Shown piece after piece: positions 51,992-62,478 of a stretch of DNA of 64,000 bases. This stretch comes from an uncultured Cohaesibacter sp. Its GTDB lineage: Bacteria > Pseudomonadota > Alphaproteobacteria > Rhizobiales > Cohaesibacteraceae. A program made the translations under genes and the position numbers. The DNA lies in assembly GCF_963667045.1 (NCBI RefSeq), contig NZ_OY762934.1:3488501-3552500 (forward strand). Reading direction: 5' to 3'. Numbering within the stretch: position 1 is the stretch's first letter; every line of letters begins with the position of its first letter. Under the pieces are notes generated by a model that was not told the DNA's origin, did not search any database, and saw nothing but the letters and a program-made list of their open reading frames with translations.

Positions 51992-53668
51992 TTATTCGTT
52001 TGAAAGAATGCCGGGAAGGTTCAGTTTATTTTCTTTAGCGCATTCGATCGCAATTTCATAGCCAGCATCTGCATGGCGCATGACGCCTGTGGCTGGATCA
52101 TTCCAGAGAACGCGCGCAAGGCGTTCATCTGCATCTTTTGTGCCATCACAACAAATCACCATGCCAGCGTGCTGGGAGAAACCCATGCCGACGCCGCCAC
52201 CATGGTGGAGCGAAACCCAGGTGGCCCCTGAGGCGACATTGAGCATGGCATTGAGCAGCGGCCAGTCGGAGACAGCGTCGGAGCCATCCTTCATCGATTC
52301 GGTCTCGCGGTTTGGCGAGGCAACCGAGCCACTGTCGAGATGGTCGCGGCCGATGACGATCGGGGCCTTCAGCTCGCCGCTACGGACCATTTCGTTGAAG
52401 GCAAGGCCGAGGCGGTGGCGCTGGCCAAGGCCAACCCAGCAGATGCGGGACGGCAATCCCTGGAAGGCGATGCGTTCGCGGGCCATGTCGAGCCAGTTGT
52501 GCAGGTGCGGATCATCAGGGATGAGTTCCTTGACCTTGGCGTCGGTCTTGTAGATGTCTTCCGGGTCGCCGGACAGGGCAGCCCAGCGGAACGGGCCGAC
52601 ACCGCGGCAAAACAGCGGCCGGATATAGGCCGGGACAAAACCCGGGAAGGCAAAGGCATTCTCAAGGCCTTCTTCCAGCGCCATCTGGCGGATATTGTTG
52701 CCATAATCAAGCGTCGGGATGCCCATGTCGGAGAAGGCAACCATGGCTTCGACGTGATCGCGCATGGAGGCGCGGGCGGCTTTTTCCACCACTTTGGGCT
52801 CTGTTTCCTGTTTGGCGCGCCACTCGGCAACGCTCCAGCCCTTAGGCAGGTAGCCGTGAACCGGATCGTGGGCAGAGGTCTGGTCGGTCACGATGTCCGG
52901 CTTGACGCCGCGCTTGACCAGCTCGGGGAAGATGTCGGCAGCATTGCCTAGGAGACCGACGGACTTGGCTTCGCCAGCGGCGGTCCATTTCTCGATCATC
53001 TCCAGTGCTTCATCAAGGCTGTGGGCCTTTTCGTCGACATAGCGGGTGCGCATGCGGAAATCGATGCGGCTCTCGTCGCACTCAACCGCCAGACAACAGG
53101 CCCCGGCCATGACCGCAGCCAGAGGCTGGGCACCACCCATGCCGCCAAGGCCGCCGGTGAGGATCCATTTGCCCTTGAGGTCGCCTTGATAATGCTGACG
53201 GCCTGCCTCGGCAAAGGTTTCATAGGTGCCCTGAACGATGCCCTGTGCGCCGATGTAAATCCACGAGCCGGCGGTCATCTGGCCATACATCATCAGGCCC
53301 TTTTTATCGAGCTCGTTGAAATGGTCCCAGTTGGCCCAGTGGGGCACGATATTGGAGTTGGCGATAAGAACGCGCGGGGCGTCCTTGTGGGTGCGGAAGA
53401 CACCGACCGGCTTGCCGGACTGCACCAGCAGGGTCTCGTTGTCTTCGAGGGTCTTGAGGGTGGCGACGATCTTGTCGAAATCGGCCCAGGTGCGGGCGGC
53501 GCGGCCGATGCCGCCATAGACAACCAGCTCATGCGGGCGTTCGGCCACATCAGGGTGCAGGTTGTTCATGAGCATGCGCATGGGCGCTTCGGTGAGCCAG
53601 GATTTGGCGTTGAGTTCCGGTCCGGTGGGCGGGAAAACATCACGTTCGTTGTGGCGGTTGTCAACCAT
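51992..53668 (-). CDS. hutU: Urocanate hydratase
   Basis: 558 residues, normal length. NAD-binding glycine-rich stretch [18 protein letters not shown], urocanase signature region near [19 protein letters not shown] and [20 protein letters not shown] then [14 protein letters not shown]. Converts urocanate to imidazolone propionate, the second step of histidine breakdown. Last hut gene on the minus strand, 17 bp after hutG. Confidence 0.97.
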   Translation of the reverse strand: MVDNRHNERDVFPPTGPELNAKSWLTEAPMRMLMNNLHPDVAERPHELVVYGGIGRAARTWADFDKIVATLKTLEDNETLLVQSGKPVGVFRTHKDAPRVLIANSNIVPHWANWDHFNELDKKGLMMYGQMTAGSWIYIGAQGIVQGTYETFAEAGRQHYQGDLKGKWILTGGLGGMGGAQPLAAVMAGACCLAVECDESRIDFRMRTRYVDEKAHSLDEALEMIEKWTAAGEAKSVGLLGNAADIFPELVKRGVKPDIVTDQTSAHDPVHGYLPKGWSVAEWRAKQETEPKVVEKAARASMRDHVEAMVAFSDMGIPTLDYGNNIRQMALEEGLENAFAFPGFVPAYIRPLFCRGVGPFRWAALSGDPEDIYKTDAKVKELIPDDPHLHNWLDMARERIAFQGLPSRICWVGLGQRHRLGLAFNEMVRSGELKAPIVIGRDHLDSGSVASPNRETESMKDGSDAVSDWPLLNAMLNVASGATWVSLHHGGGVGMGFSQHAGMVICCDGTKDADERLARVLWNDPATGVMRHADAGYEIAIECAKENKLNLPGILSNE

Positions 53669-53685
53669 TGCTGTCTCCTCAGGAC

Positions 53686-54495
53686 TTATTGCTTGTTGCC
53701 GGAAAGGTGGGGAGCGAGTGCGGCGAGATCGGTAAGGATCGCCTTCAGATGCACACGCAACGCCTCGGCTTTCTTGTCATCATACTCAAACGGGGTTTCT
53801 TCGCGGACGAGATGAGTGTCCTGTGCCAGTTCCATCTGAATGGCATGGACGTCGCTGTCCGGATCGCCATAGTGGCGGGTGGTCCAGCCCCCCTTGAAGC
53901 GGCCGTTGAGCACGGCGGTGAAGCCTGCCGCACCCATTGCATGGGTGACGACGGTCTTCTCGACGCATTTGCTGCAGGTCGTGCCTTCGTTGGTGCCGAT
54001 GTTGAAATCGGGCAGCTTGCCCTCAAACAGGAAAGGAATGTTCGAGCGGATCGAATGGCAGTCGTAGAGGATGGCAAAGCCATGGATGGCCTTGACCCGC
54101 TCGATCTGGGCGGCTAGCGCGTCATGATAGGGCTTGTGCCAGGCGAGACGACGGGCTTCGATTTCGTCCGCGTCGGGTTCCATGCCGTCCTTGTAGATCG
54201 GCAGGCCGTCAAAGTCGGTGGTTGGGCTGAGGCCGGTGGTGTTCTGGCCCGGATAGAGGGATTCATCGCTCGGGGCGCGGTTGGCGTCGATCACATAGCG
54301 ATGGAAATTGGCGCGCACCATGGTGACGCCTTCGAGCAAGCCCGAGTAGAGCTTGTCGACGAACCAGTCGGTGTCGGCAATCAGCAGCCCGGTGTCATTG
54401 AGTTTGGCCTTGACGGCATCCGGCAGATGGGTGCCGACATGGGGGAAGCCGAGAATGATCGGGCTTGAACCCTCGGTGAGGTCAAAGGGCTGCAT
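53686..54495 (-). CDS. hutG: N-formylglutamate deformylase
   Basis: 269 residues, FGase family. [13 protein letters not shown] near residue 14, [18 protein letters not shown] near 40, [16 protein letters not shown] near 131 with the metal-binding His, and [20 protein letters not shown] near 190. Releases formate and glutamate from N-formylglutamate, the final step of the route that starts with HutF. Its start overlaps the end of hutH by 14 bp. Confidence 0.95.
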   Translation of the reverse strand: MQPFDLTEGSSPIILGFPHVGTHLPDAVKAKLNDTGLLIADTDWFVDKLYSGLLEGVTMVRANFHRYVIDANRAPSDESLYPGQNTTGLSPTTDFDGLPIYKDGMEPDADEIEARRLAWHKPYHDALAAQIERVKAIHGFAILYDCHSIRSNIPFLFEGKLPDFNIGTNEGTTCSKCVEKTVVTHAMGAAGFTAVLNGRFKGGWTTRHYGDPDSDVHAIQMELAQDTHLVREETPFEYDDKKAEALRVHLKAILTDLAALAPHLSGNKQ

Positions 54496-56038
54496 CGAGC
54501 GCCTCCAGAGAAATCAGATAGTCTTGGGAAATGGCGTCCAGCAGGGTGCGGTTGGCGACAAGATCGCAGGCCGCCTTGAGGTCAGGTGCCATGTAACGGT
54601 CGGTTTCCAGCGTCGGGATGTCCTCACGCAGACGGGCAAGAATCTTCTGCAGGCAGGGGCTGGTAACGAGTGGGGCGCGATGTTCCACGCCCATGGCGGC
54701 ACAGAGCAGTTCGACGCCGAGAATGTTGGCCAGATTGTCGGTCATCCGCTTGAGGCGACGGGCTCCATGAGCGGCCATGGAGACATGGTCTTCCTGATTG
54801 GCGCTGGTCGGGGTGCTGTCGGTCGAGCAGGGATTGGCCAGATGCTTGTTCTCGCTCATCAGTGCGGCGGTGGTCACCTCGGCAATCATCAGGCCGGAGT
54901 TGAGGCCCGGGTTCTTGGCAAGGAACGGTGGCAGGTCGCAGGAGAGGGCCGGGTCGACCATCAGGGCAACGCGGCGCTGGGCGATGGCCCCGATTTCGGC
55001 TACGGCCAGAGCGATCTGGTCGGCGGCAAAGGCCACCGGCTCGGCGTGGAAGTTGCCGCCAGAGACAATGCGGTCAGCCTCGATCAGCACCAGCGGGTTG
55101 TCGGTGGCCGCATTGGCCTCGATCTGCAGGGTGCGGGCCGCCATGCTCAGAAGGTCAAGGCAGGCACCAACCACCTGAGGCTGGCAGCGGATGCAATAGG
55201 GGTCCTGAACACGGGTGTCGCCATCGCGATGGCTTTCGCGGATTTCCGAGCCGGACATCAGCTTGCGCATGATGCGAGCTGCCTCGATCTGGCCACGATG
55301 ACCGCGCAGGGCATGGATCTCCGGCAGCAGCGGCGCAGTGGATCCCATGATGGCGTCGGTGGAAAGGGAGGCGGTGACAAGGCAGGCTTCGGCCATGCGC
55401 AAGGCACCGAACAGGCCGACAAGGGCAAAGGCGGTGGAAACCTGCGTGCCGTTGATAAGGCCGAGACCCTCTTTCGGGCCGAGGGTGACCGGGGTGAGGC
55501 CAGCCTTGGCAAGGGCGTCGGCGCCGGACAGGCGCTCACCGCCATAGGTGGCTTCACCTTCGCCGATCAGAACGGCGGTCATGTGTGCCAGAGGGGCAAG
55601 GTCACCAGAGGCTCCAACCGAGCCCTGGCTCGGGATGATCGGGGTGACGCCCTTTGCAAGGCAATTCTCGATCAGTTCGAGAATTTCCCAGCGGACACCG
55701 GATGCGCCACGGGCCAAGGACAGCAGTTTCAGCGTCATCACCAGACGGACGGTGGCCGGTTCCATCTCTTCGCCGACGCCGCAGCAGTGAGAGAGAATGA
55801 GGTTGCGCTGCAGGGTGGCCGTGTCTTCCGGTGCGATCTTGACGCTGGCCAGTTTGCCAAAGCCGGTGTTGACGCCGTAGACGGCCTCAGCCCCGTGGGC
55901 TGCCTTGCGCACGCGGTCGGCCGCCTCTTCAATGGCTGGTTTTGCGCTGCGGTCGATGGTGACCGCAAGACCCTGACGATAGATGGTTTCGAGATCTTTC
56001 AGCGACACTGCGCCGGGAACAAGAGAAACAGTAGCCAT
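54482..56038 (-). CDS. hutH: Histidine ammonia-lyase
   Basis: 518 residues. The MIO cofactor triad ASG lies in [19 protein letters not shown], about residue 147. [11 protein letters not shown] near the N-terminus is the family Tyr loop and [15 protein letters not shown] the family YSxRCxPQ segment. Deaminates histidine to urocanate. The start is immediately next to the hutI stop, so translation is coupled. Confidence 0.97.
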   Translation of the reverse strand: MATVSLVPGAVSLKDLETIYRQGLAVTIDRSAKPAIEEAADRVRKAAHGAEAVYGVNTGFGKLASVKIAPEDTATLQRNLILSHCCGVGEEMEPATVRLVMTLKLLSLARGASGVRWEILELIENCLAKGVTPIIPSQGSVGASGDLAPLAHMTAVLIGEGEATYGGERLSGADALAKAGLTPVTLGPKEGLGLINGTQVSTAFALVGLFGALRMAEACLVTASLSTDAIMGSTAPLLPEIHALRGHRGQIEAARIMRKLMSGSEIRESHRDGDTRVQDPYCIRCQPQVVGACLDLLSMAARTLQIEANAATDNPLVLIEADRIVSGGNFHAEPVAFAADQIALAVAEIGAIAQRRVALMVDPALSCDLPPFLAKNPGLNSGLMIAEVTTAALMSENKHLANPCSTDSTPTSANQEDHVSMAAHGARRLKRMTDNLANILGVELLCAAMGVEHRAPLVTSPCLQKILARLREDIPTLETDRYMAPDLKAACDLVANRTLLDAISQDYLISLEALDAAL

Positions 56039-57250
56039 TTATGCACCTCCCCAGATGCGTTCTTTAAGGGGGTTGAAACCGATGCGATAGGCAAGTTCGG
56101 CTGGATGGGTTGCGTTCCAGATGGCGATGTCGGCGCGATAGCCTGCCTTCAGCATGCCGCGATCAGCAAGCCCGAGCGCCTTGGCGGCGTTGCGGGTGGC
56201 ACCGGCAAGTGCCTCTTCGGGCGTGAGGCGGAACAGCGTGCAGGCCATGTTGATGGTCAGCAGCAGCGAGGTGAGCGGCGACGTGCCCGGATTGCAGTCG
56301 GTGGAGATGGCCATCGCAACCCCGTGCTTGCGGAACAGCTCGACCGGCGGGTGCTGGGTTTCGCGCAGGGTGTAGAAGGCACCGGGCAGCAGTACGGCAA
56401 CGGTGTCTGCTGCGGCCATGGCCTTGACGCCAGCTTCGTCCAGATGCTCAAGGTGATCCGATGACAGGGCACCATAGCGGGCGGCGAGTGCTGCTCCACC
56501 AAGATTGGAGAGTTGTTCTGCGTGGAGCTTGACCGGCAAACCAAGGGCCTTGGCGGCTTCGAAAACGCGGGCGATCTGGCCAGTCGAGAAGGCGATACCT
56601 TCGCAGAAACCGTCAACGGCGTCCACAAGGCCCTCTTCATGGGCTTTGCTGAGCGCTGGCAGGCAGACGTCATCAAGATAGCGATCGGGGTTGCCCTTGT
56701 ATTCGGCCGGAACCGCATGGGCACCCAGATAGCTGGTGCGGACGGTGACCGGGCGTTCCTTGCCGATGCGCCTGGCAACGCGCAGCATCTTCAGTTCGCT
56801 GTCGATGTCGAGGCCGTAGCCGGATTTGATTTCGAGGGTGGTCACGCCTTCGGCAAGCAATGTGTCGACGCGGGGCAGGGCGCTGGCCAGAAGCTCTTCC
56901 TCGCTGGCGGCGCGGGTTGCCGTGACGGTGGAGACGATGCCGCCTCCTGCGCGGGCGATTTCCTCGTAGGTTGCCCCTTCGAGGCGCATTTCAAACTCGC
57001 GTGCCCGGTTGCCACCAAAGACAATGTGGGTGTGGCAGTCCACAAGAGCGGGGGTAATCAGCGCGCCTGCCACATCCCGGCTTGGCCAATTGGCCATGTT
57101 TGTGGGAAGCTCGTCCAGCGGACCGCAAAAGGCGATTGTCTCACCCTCAATGGCGATTGCGCCATCGTCAATCAGGCCATAGGACTTCGCGCCTGTTACC
57201 ATTGTGGCCAATCTGGCGTTTTTTATCAAAAGTCGCGTCACTGAATGCAT
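56039..57250 (-). CDS. hutI: Imidazolonepropionase
   Basis: About 403 residues from ATG 57250 ([17 protein letters not shown]). Zinc ligands in [20 protein letters not shown], then KSGYGLD, LHAEQL and [12 protein letters not shown]. Opens the imidazolone ring to give N-formimidoyl-glutamate. First gene of the minus-strand hut operon; the frame is open further upstream but that region holds the operator palindrome, so a later start is preferred. Confidence 0.95.
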   Translation of the reverse strand: MHSVTRLLIKNARLATMVTGAKSYGLIDDGAIAIEGETIAFCGPLDELPTNMANWPSRDVAGALITPALVDCHTHIVFGGNRAREFEMRLEGATYEEIARAGGGIVSTVTATRAASEEELLASALPRVDTLLAEGVTTLEIKSGYGLDIDSELKMLRVARRIGKERPVTVRTSYLGAHAVPAEYKGNPDRYLDDVCLPALSKAHEEGLVDAVDGFCEGIAFSTGQIARVFEAAKALGLPVKLHAEQLSNLGGAALAARYGALSSDHLEHLDEAGVKAMAAADTVAVLLPGAFYTLRETQHPPVELFRKHGVAMAISTDCNPGTSPLTSLLLTINMACTLFRLTPEEALAGATRNAAKALGLADRGMLKAGYRADIAIWNATHPAELAYRIGFNPLKERIWGGA

Positions 57251-57275
57251 TCCGTGCTTGATTATATTGCGATTT

Positions 57276-57295
57276 ATGTGAATATACATGCACAT
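57276..57295. promoter_or_regulatory. Candidate HutC operator between hutI and hutF
   Basis: ATGTGAATATACATGCACAT is a 20-bp imperfect palindrome (16 of 20 positions symmetric; ATGTG and CACAT arms exact) with a TATACAT core like GntR/HutC sites. It lies 25 bp upstream of the hutI start and about 85 bp upstream of hutF, so one site could control both directions. Confidence 0.6.
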
Positions 57296-57381
57296 AATAA
57301 TGGGGCTGTCAACGAGACTCTCGGATTAGTGCTGTCAATAAAGGCAAAAATGGCCGCATCCGCGTTGGAGAAAATTTTGTG

Positions 57382-58758
57382 ATGAAAATTTATGCAGAAA
57401 AGGCGCTGACGCCAACCGGGTGGCAAAGGGATGTTCTGGTGACGGTGGCCGCCGACGGCACGATTGCCTCCCTTGAGAGCGAGGTCGATGCCGCCTGGGC
57501 GAAAGAGGCCGGGAAGCGGGTTGCGATCCTGCTGCCTGCGCCGGTCAATCTGCATAGTCATGCCTTCCAGCGCGCCATGGCCGGGATGAGCGAGAAACGC
57601 GGGCCGGAGGCGCTTGACACCTTCTGGACCTGGCGGCAGATCATGTATCGCTTTCTTGATATCCTGTCGCCGGATGATATCGAGGCTATCACGGCCTTCG
57701 TGCAGATGGAAATGCTGGAAGCGGGCTATATCTGCAATGCCGAGTTCCATTATGTGCATCATCAGCCTGATGGCACGCCTTATGACAATCTGGCCGAGCT
57801 TTCCGAGCGGGTGGCTGCGGCTGCCGAGTTGACCGGCATTGGCCTCACCCTGCTGCCGGTCCTTTATCAATATGGTGGCTGCGACGGTCGGCCTCTTGGA
57901 GCCGGGCAGATTCGCTTCGGCAATGATTTCGACCGCTTTGCCCGTCTGTATGAGGGGGCTTCCCGGGCGGTCGCCCGGCTTTCTGCTGATAGCCTCATTG
58001 GTGTTGCACCCCATTCCCTGCGGGCGGTTGCGCCGGACGCGCTGGCGTCTTGCGTCGATCTTGCTGGGGCGCGGCCTCTGCACATGCATCTGGCCGAGCA
58101 GATCAAGGAAGTCGAGGAGGTCGAGGCGGTCTATGGTCAACGCCCGGTCGAGTGGCTGCTTGCCAACCACGCGGTGGGGCCGAACTGGTGCCTTATCCAT
58201 TGCACGCAGATGACCGACGCGGAAACGGACGCGCTGGCCGCCACGGGGGCGGTAGCCGGCCTCTGTCCGATCACCGAATCCAGTCTTGGCGATGGCATCT
58301 TCAATGGTGTGCGCTATCTGGACAAGGGCGGCAGGCTGGGGCTGGGGTCGGATTCCAATATCCGCATCGCGCTCAGCGAAGAGCTGCGCACGCTGGAATA
58401 TTCCCAGCGTCTGCGCGATCACTGCCGGGCTAGTGTGGCGACGCCGGAGCGGTCGACCGGTCGGGTGCTGTTTGAAGCCGCGCTTGCCGGTGGTGCGCAG
58501 GCTGCCGGACGGTCGAGCGGCGCTCTGGCTGTCGGGCACCATGCCGACCTGATGGCTCTTGATGCGTCTTCGCCGATGCTTGATGGCTGTGAAAGCGATG
58601 AAATTCTGGACAGCTGGATCTTTGCAGGCGATGATCGCCTGGTAACAGATGTCTGGTCTGCTGGCCGCCATTTGGTTATAGATGGATCTCATGTACGGGG
58701 AGAAGAGATTCGGACACGCTATATTCAGGTAATGAGACGGCTGAGGCAGAAATTTTGA
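57382..58758 (+). CDS. hutF: N-formimidoyl-L-glutamate deiminase
   Basis: 458 residues, amidohydrolase superfamily. Metal ligands in LPAPVNLHSHAFQRAMAGMS (about 60), then HMHLAEQ, LIHCTQM and the Asp in LGLGSDSNIRIALSEELRTL. Turns N-formimidoylglutamate into N-formylglutamate plus ammonia; HutG then completes the route. ATG 57382 overlaps a GTG at 57379. Its stop overlaps the hutC start. Confidence 0.95.
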   Translation: MKIYAEKALTPTGWQRDVLVTVAADGTIASLESEVDAAWAKEAGKRVAILLPAPVNLHSHAFQRAMAGMSEKRGPEALDTFWTWRQIMYRFLDILSPDDIEAITAFVQMEMLEAGYICNAEFHYVHHQPDGTPYDNLAELSERVAAAAELTGIGLTLLPVLYQYGGCDGRPLGAGQIRFGNDFDRFARLYEGASRAVARLSADSLIGVAPHSLRAVAPDALASCVDLAGARPLHMHLAEQIKEVEEVEAVYGQRPVEWLLANHAVGPNWCLIHCTQMTDAETDALAATGAVAGLCPITESSLGDGIFNGVRYLDKGGRLGLGSDSNIRIALSEELRTLEYSQRLRDHCRASVATPERSTGRVLFEAALAGGAQAAGRSSGALAVGHHADLMALDASSPMLDGCESDEILDSWIFAGDDRLVTDVWSAGRHLVIDGSHVRGEEIRTRYIQVMRRLRQKF

Positions 58759-59462
58759 ACGACACCATCAAAGAGGGGACCAGCTGGACCCTGATCAAGG
58801 CAGAAGTGCTTCGGCGGATCAATGAGCGTATCTGGCAACCCGGCGAGATCATCCCCAATGAATCCGATCTGGCTGAAGAGTTCCATTGCGCCCGCACGAC
58901 CGTGAACCGGGCACTGAGGGAGCTGGCCAACAGTGGTATCGTGACCCGCAAGCGCAAGGCCGGAACACGGGTGGCCATCAACCCGCCGCACAAGGCGGTG
59001 CTGACCATTCCGATCATCCGGGAAGAGGTGGAAGCCAAGGGTGCCACCTATCGGCAGAGCCTGCTGATCCGCGAGAACCGGTCACTGCCAGCCTTTCTGG
59101 GCGGGGCCTTCCGGGTCAGCGATGATACGCCGCTGCTCTATACCGAGACCGTGCATTTCTCCGACAATCAGCCCTTCATCTATGAAGAGCGCTACACCAA
59201 CCTGCTGGCGGTGCCCGATTTCGAGACGTTGGATCTGGAACGGCTGACCGCCAATGAGTGGCTGGTGCAGAATGCACCCTACACCGGTGGCGACGCCAGT
59301 TTCTTTGCAGTCTCGGCGGATTCAAGGCTTGCCAGGGCCTTTGACATTCCGATCGGCGGGGCCCTGTTTGCGACCGAGCGCAGCACCTGGTTTGCCGAAC
59401 GGCCGATTACCCATGTGCGGCTGATCTATCATCCCGGCTATCGCATGCGGACCAGCTTCTAG
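58755..59462 (+). CDS. hutC: Histidine utilisation repressor
   Basis: 235 residues, GntR family HutC subfamily. Winged helix at about 10-75: IIPNESDLAEEFHCARTTVN then RALRELANSGIVTRKRKAGT. UTRA ligand domain at about 95-235 (EERYTNLLAVPDF and RITHVRLIYHPGYRMRTSF-like end). HutC repressors bind urocanate. The likely TTG start overlaps hutF by 4 bp, so they form one transcript. Confidence 0.93.
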   Translation: MNDTIKEGTSWTLIKAEVLRRINERIWQPGEIIPNESDLAEEFHCARTTVNRALRELANSGIVTRKRKAGTRVAINPPHKAVLTIPIIREEVEAKGATYRQSLLIRENRSLPAFLGGAFRVSDDTPLLYTETVHFSDNQPFIYEERYTNLLAVPDFETLDLERLTANEWLVQNAPYTGGDASFFAVSADSRLARAFDIPIGGALFATERSTWFAERPITHVRLIYHPGYRMRTSF

Positions 59463-59485
59463 GCGGACGCCCACCTGTCGCCCAT

Positions 59486-59503
59486 CAATTGCTTCGGCAA
59501 TCG
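59486..59503. repeat. Short hairpin after hutC
   Basis: CAATTGC and GCAATCG around a TTCG loop; the perfect core is ATTGC/GCAAT. It resembles the inner stem of the 40-nt palindrome inserted in the IS256 transposase (GATTGC-TTC-GCAATC). It lies just beyond the hutC stop and may be a weak terminator without a T-run. Confidence 0.45.
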
Positions 59504-59721
59504 ACCCAAAAATAGCACGTCTTTTGGATAGTTGTGTTTTGCAGCGCGCCCATCGTGGTTGTCTTTTGGTCCGGCGAATCCTATGTCTGATAGATCGGTG
59601 TTAGGTAAGGGCCGTTGTCCCTTGCCCGTTGCTCCGGGCCGGGTTCCGTCGTGGGCGGTCAAGTCTCTCTTTGCCCAATGCCGATGGCCCCGGATATTCT
59701 TGCCAGTTCACGAAGACGACC

Positions 59722-60918
59722 ATGATTATTCAACCCATTATCAAGGGGCAGGTGGCCAAATCCTGCCATCCTGTCGGCTGCGCCGAAGCGGTTGCCGAGC
59801 AGATTGCCTATGTCCGCAAGGCGGCTCCGATTGCCCGGGGGCCGCGCAAGGTTCTGGTTCTCGGGGCGTCCTCCGGCTTTGGCCTTGCCTCGCGCATTGC
59901 GCTCGCCTTTGGTGGTGCCCGCGCCGATACGATCGGTGTTGCCTTCGAGCGCGGACCATCGGACAAGGGCGTCGGCAGTGCAGGCTGGTACAATCTCATT
60001 CATTTCAGTCATCTTGCTAAGAAGGAAGGACTGATTGCCCGCAATTTTGTTGGCGATGCCTTTTCACCTGCCATGCGGCGGACGATTGCTGACTATATCC
60101 GCGATGAATTCGGCGGTTCGCTGGACCTGGTGGTCTATTCTCTGGCAACCGGTGTGCGGCCCGATCCGCAAACGGGCGAGCTGATCCGCTCGACGATCAA
60201 GCCGATCGGTGCTCCGGCAAGGGGCTATACGGTCAATCTGGAAAAGGATTGCCTCGAAGAGCAAAGGCTGGACCCGGCCAGTGATCGGGAAATCGAGGAT
60301 ACGGTCAAGGTCATGGGCGGCGAGGACTGGGAAAGCTGGATTCGGTTCCTCCGCGACGAGGGGCTTCTGGCCGAGGGTTGCCAGACGCTGGCTTTCTCCT
60401 ATATCGGGCCAGCCATCACCCATGCCATCTATCATCACGGCACGCTGGGACGCGCCAAGGCACATCTGCACCAGACAGCCGACCGACTGGACGGGCTGCT
60501 CAAGGCACAGAGGGGGGCGGCGCATGTGGTGGTCTGCAAGGCGCTGGTGACCAAGGCCAGCGTGTTCATTCCGGGGCTGTCACCCTACCTCCTTGCCCTG
60601 TTCCGGGTGATGAAGGCTATGGGGCTGCATGAAGGGTGCATCGAGCAGATGCAGAGGCTTTATGCGGACAGGATCTATCGGGCCGATGGCCGGATACCGG
60701 TCGATGACCAGCGGCTGGTGCGGATTGATGACCGGGAGCAGCGCGCCGATGTGCAGGAGCAGGTCGCTGCCCTGCTGGCGGAGATGACGCCGGAGAACTT
60801 TCGTTCCATTGGTGACTATGACGGCTACAAGGGCGATTTCCTGAAGCTCAATGGCTTCGGCTTCGACAGCGTTGATTATGCCAAGGATGTCGATCTCGCG
60901 GCCTATGGTGCGTGCTGA
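59722..60918 (+). CDS. fabV: Enoyl-ACP reductase FabV
   Basis: 398 residues from ATG 59722 (MIIQPIIKGQVAKSCHPVGC), the usual FabV length. NADH motif VLVLGASSGFGLASRIALAF near 47; the active site Tyr-x8-Lys is visible as YHHGTLGRAK. It catalyses the last reduction of fatty-acid elongation and is characteristically insensitive to triclosan. Monocistronic plus-strand gene following hutC by 260 bp. In-frame codons upstream of 59722 are unlikely starts, since family homology begins at MIIQP. Confidence 0.93.
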   Translation: MIIQPIIKGQVAKSCHPVGCAEAVAEQIAYVRKAAPIARGPRKVLVLGASSGFGLASRIALAFGGARADTIGVAFERGPSDKGVGSAGWYNLIHFSHLAKKEGLIARNFVGDAFSPAMRRTIADYIRDEFGGSLDLVVYSLATGVRPDPQTGELIRSTIKPIGAPARGYTVNLEKDCLEEQRLDPASDREIEDTVKVMGGEDWESWIRFLRDEGLLAEGCQTLAFSYIGPAITHAIYHHGTLGRAKAHLHQTADRLDGLLKAQRGAAHVVVCKALVTKASVFIPGLSPYLLALFRVMKAMGLHEGCIEQMQRLYADRIYRADGRIPVDDQRLVRIDDREQRADVQEQVAALLAEMTPENFRSIGDYDGYKGDFLKLNGFGFDSVDYAKDVDLAAYGAC

Positions 60919-61513
60919 CATCCTTGCGTGGGTCGTGCTGTTCTGATCGAGAATCATGGGGCTTCGAAGGCGCCGCTGGTGGCTCGGAAAAAGGGCTTGG
61001 GGAGGGCTTCGGATCTGCCTTACAGAGCATCAAATATTGTTTCAAATTGTTAGGAAGCCATAAACCAACCCAGTGAAATGGTGGACTGGATGGGGGAATT
61101 TATTCCTGTTTCACTATTAAAAACTATTGTTTTACAATAACATACGGTTGCTGTTCGTATTTTTCGGCAGGCTGTTGTGATGCTCTCATTACAGATGATT
61201 TCGATCAAATTCTCATCCCGTCGGTCAGTTGGCAAATTCTGATTTGTGACTTATATTCAATCACATGCTCCGTAGGCATAGTATGAAGTCGGCGTTGAGG
61301 AATTTTCAGAATATTTCCTCCTTGGCTTCCGGCAGATGTGGGTGGTGAGAGCTCGTTTCACAAATTCACACCATGCTGTCATTTTGTCATATTGAAGTTT
61401 GGAACGCGTGGTATCTAAGGCAGTCTTTTGGGGGTGAATGCATCTCCGGGCGCGTGTTGTATGTTGATTTTTCTTGGCTTTGTGCCGTGTGACAGGGGTG
61501 TTTCTCGGTCCGG
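60919..61513. other. Intergenic region between fabV and the FabI-like gene
   Basis: About 600 bp, AT-rich in its middle. A small palindrome TATTG-TTTTA-CAATA at 61122-61136 could be a regulator site. No terminator with a T-run is seen after fabV and no coding frame matches a known family. Confidence 0.4.
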
Positions 61514-62398
61514 ATGCAAAGCCTGAAACAGGTCTTGGGTCCATCCGTGCAGGATGAAACAGTGGGTCGATTGACGATGGGTTGGCAAGGGCAAGTCCTT
61601 AAATACAGTGCATTTCTCGACAAACGCAGTTTTCTGGCTCCTGTGCCTGATAACGAGGTGCAGCTCCAGCGCCCTGTCGCGCCACAAGGCAAGGCAATGA
61701 TCGTTGGCGTCAGCTCCCGCCGGTCCATCGGTTTCGGCATCGCTGAGCAACTGGCTGATCATGGCTGGGACACGATGGTCACCACGCGCCGCAAGGACAA
61801 GTTCCTCGAGATTTCACAGCGCCATGACGTGCGCGAGCTGGACTATGCCGAAGGGTTTGATGACATTGCTGACGTGACGGATCTGACCGGGCTCGTGTTC
61901 TGCATTGCCAAATCCAGCGTGACGTCGCAGAAGGGGCTGCTCGGCACCTCGCGTGACGAATTCCTGCAGACCATCAGCGACAGCGCCTATTCCTATATCG
62001 CTGTCGTCAATGAAGTGCTGAAGCGCAACCCCAACCTCAAGTCGATTGTGGCCCTGTCTTTCCTTGGTGGGGAGAAGGTTATTCCCGGCTATGATGCCAT
62101 TGGTGTTGCCAAGGCTGCTCTCGAGCAGACCAACCGTATTCTGGCGTCCGAGCTGGGCGAGCGCGGCATCCGTTGCAACATTGTTTCTGCCGGTTCCGTG
62201 CGTACGCCGGCTTCGCGGGTGCTGCCGGACTTCACGAAGATGCACGCGCTTCTGAGCCTGCATTCCTTCCTGCGCCGTCCGGTGACCAACGAAGAGATTG
62301 CCGGTAGCGTCGAGTTCCTGCTCTCCGATGCCTCCGGTGGCATGACGGGCGAAGTGCTGCAGGTCAATGGCGGCCTCAATCACTCGATGGGGCTCTGA
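61514..62398 (+). CDS. FabI-like enoyl-ACP reductase (SDR family)
   Basis: The SDR core starts near position 61690: MIVGVSSRRSIGFGIAEQLA matches the FabI-type GVxxxxSIxxGIA motif rather than classical TGxxxGxG, and the active site Tyr-x6-Lys is YDAIGVAK. The C-terminus RRPVTNEEIAGSVEFLLSDA then SGGMTGEVLQVNGG is FabI-like. Starts at 61514, 61577 or 61697 are possible; the last has AAGGCAAGGC just before it and gives 233 residues, while earlier ones add up to 61 residues with no known domain. Function as an enoyl reductase is likely but could be a related SDR. The stop lies in an 11-bp tandem repeat. Confidence 0.82.
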   Translation: MQSLKQVLGPSVQDETVGRLTMGWQGQVLKYSAFLDKRSFLAPVPDNEVQLQRPVAPQGKAMIVGVSSRRSIGFGIAEQLADHGWDTMVTTRRKDKFLEISQRHDVRELDYAEGFDDIADVTDLTGLVFCIAKSSVTSQKGLLGTSRDEFLQTISDSAYSYIAVVNEVLKRNPNLKSIVALSFLGGEKVIPGYDAIGVAKAALEQTNRILASELGERGIRCNIVSAGSVRTPASRVLPDFTKMHALLSLHSFLRRPVTNEEIAGSVEFLLSDASGGMTGEVLQVNGGLNHSMGL

Positions 62399-62419
62399 TG
62401 GGGCTCTGATGGGGTTCTG
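62387..62419. repeat. 11-bp tandem repeat (x3) across the stop codon
   Basis: ATGGGGCTCTG, ATGGGGCTCTG, ATGGGGTTCTG in tandem. The first unit codes the last residues MGL of the FabI-like protein and supplies the TG of its stop. It looks like a slippage product. Confidence 0.8.
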
Positions 62420-62452
62420 GGCGACCCCGACAGCAAGTAGCAGATAGATTGA

Positions 62453-62476
62453 AGGCCTCCCACGGGAGGCCTTTTT
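62453..62476 (+). terminator. Rho-independent terminator after the FabI-like gene
   Basis: GGCCTCCC/GGGAGGCC stem with a 3-nt loop followed by TTTTT. It lies between two convergent genes, so it can serve the plus-strand gene. Confidence 0.88.
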
Positions 62477-62478
62477 CG

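Noticed and set aside
54353-56464. A 703-codon open frame antisense to hutH.
   Set aside because: Shadow of hutH, which has the MIO motif and full length.
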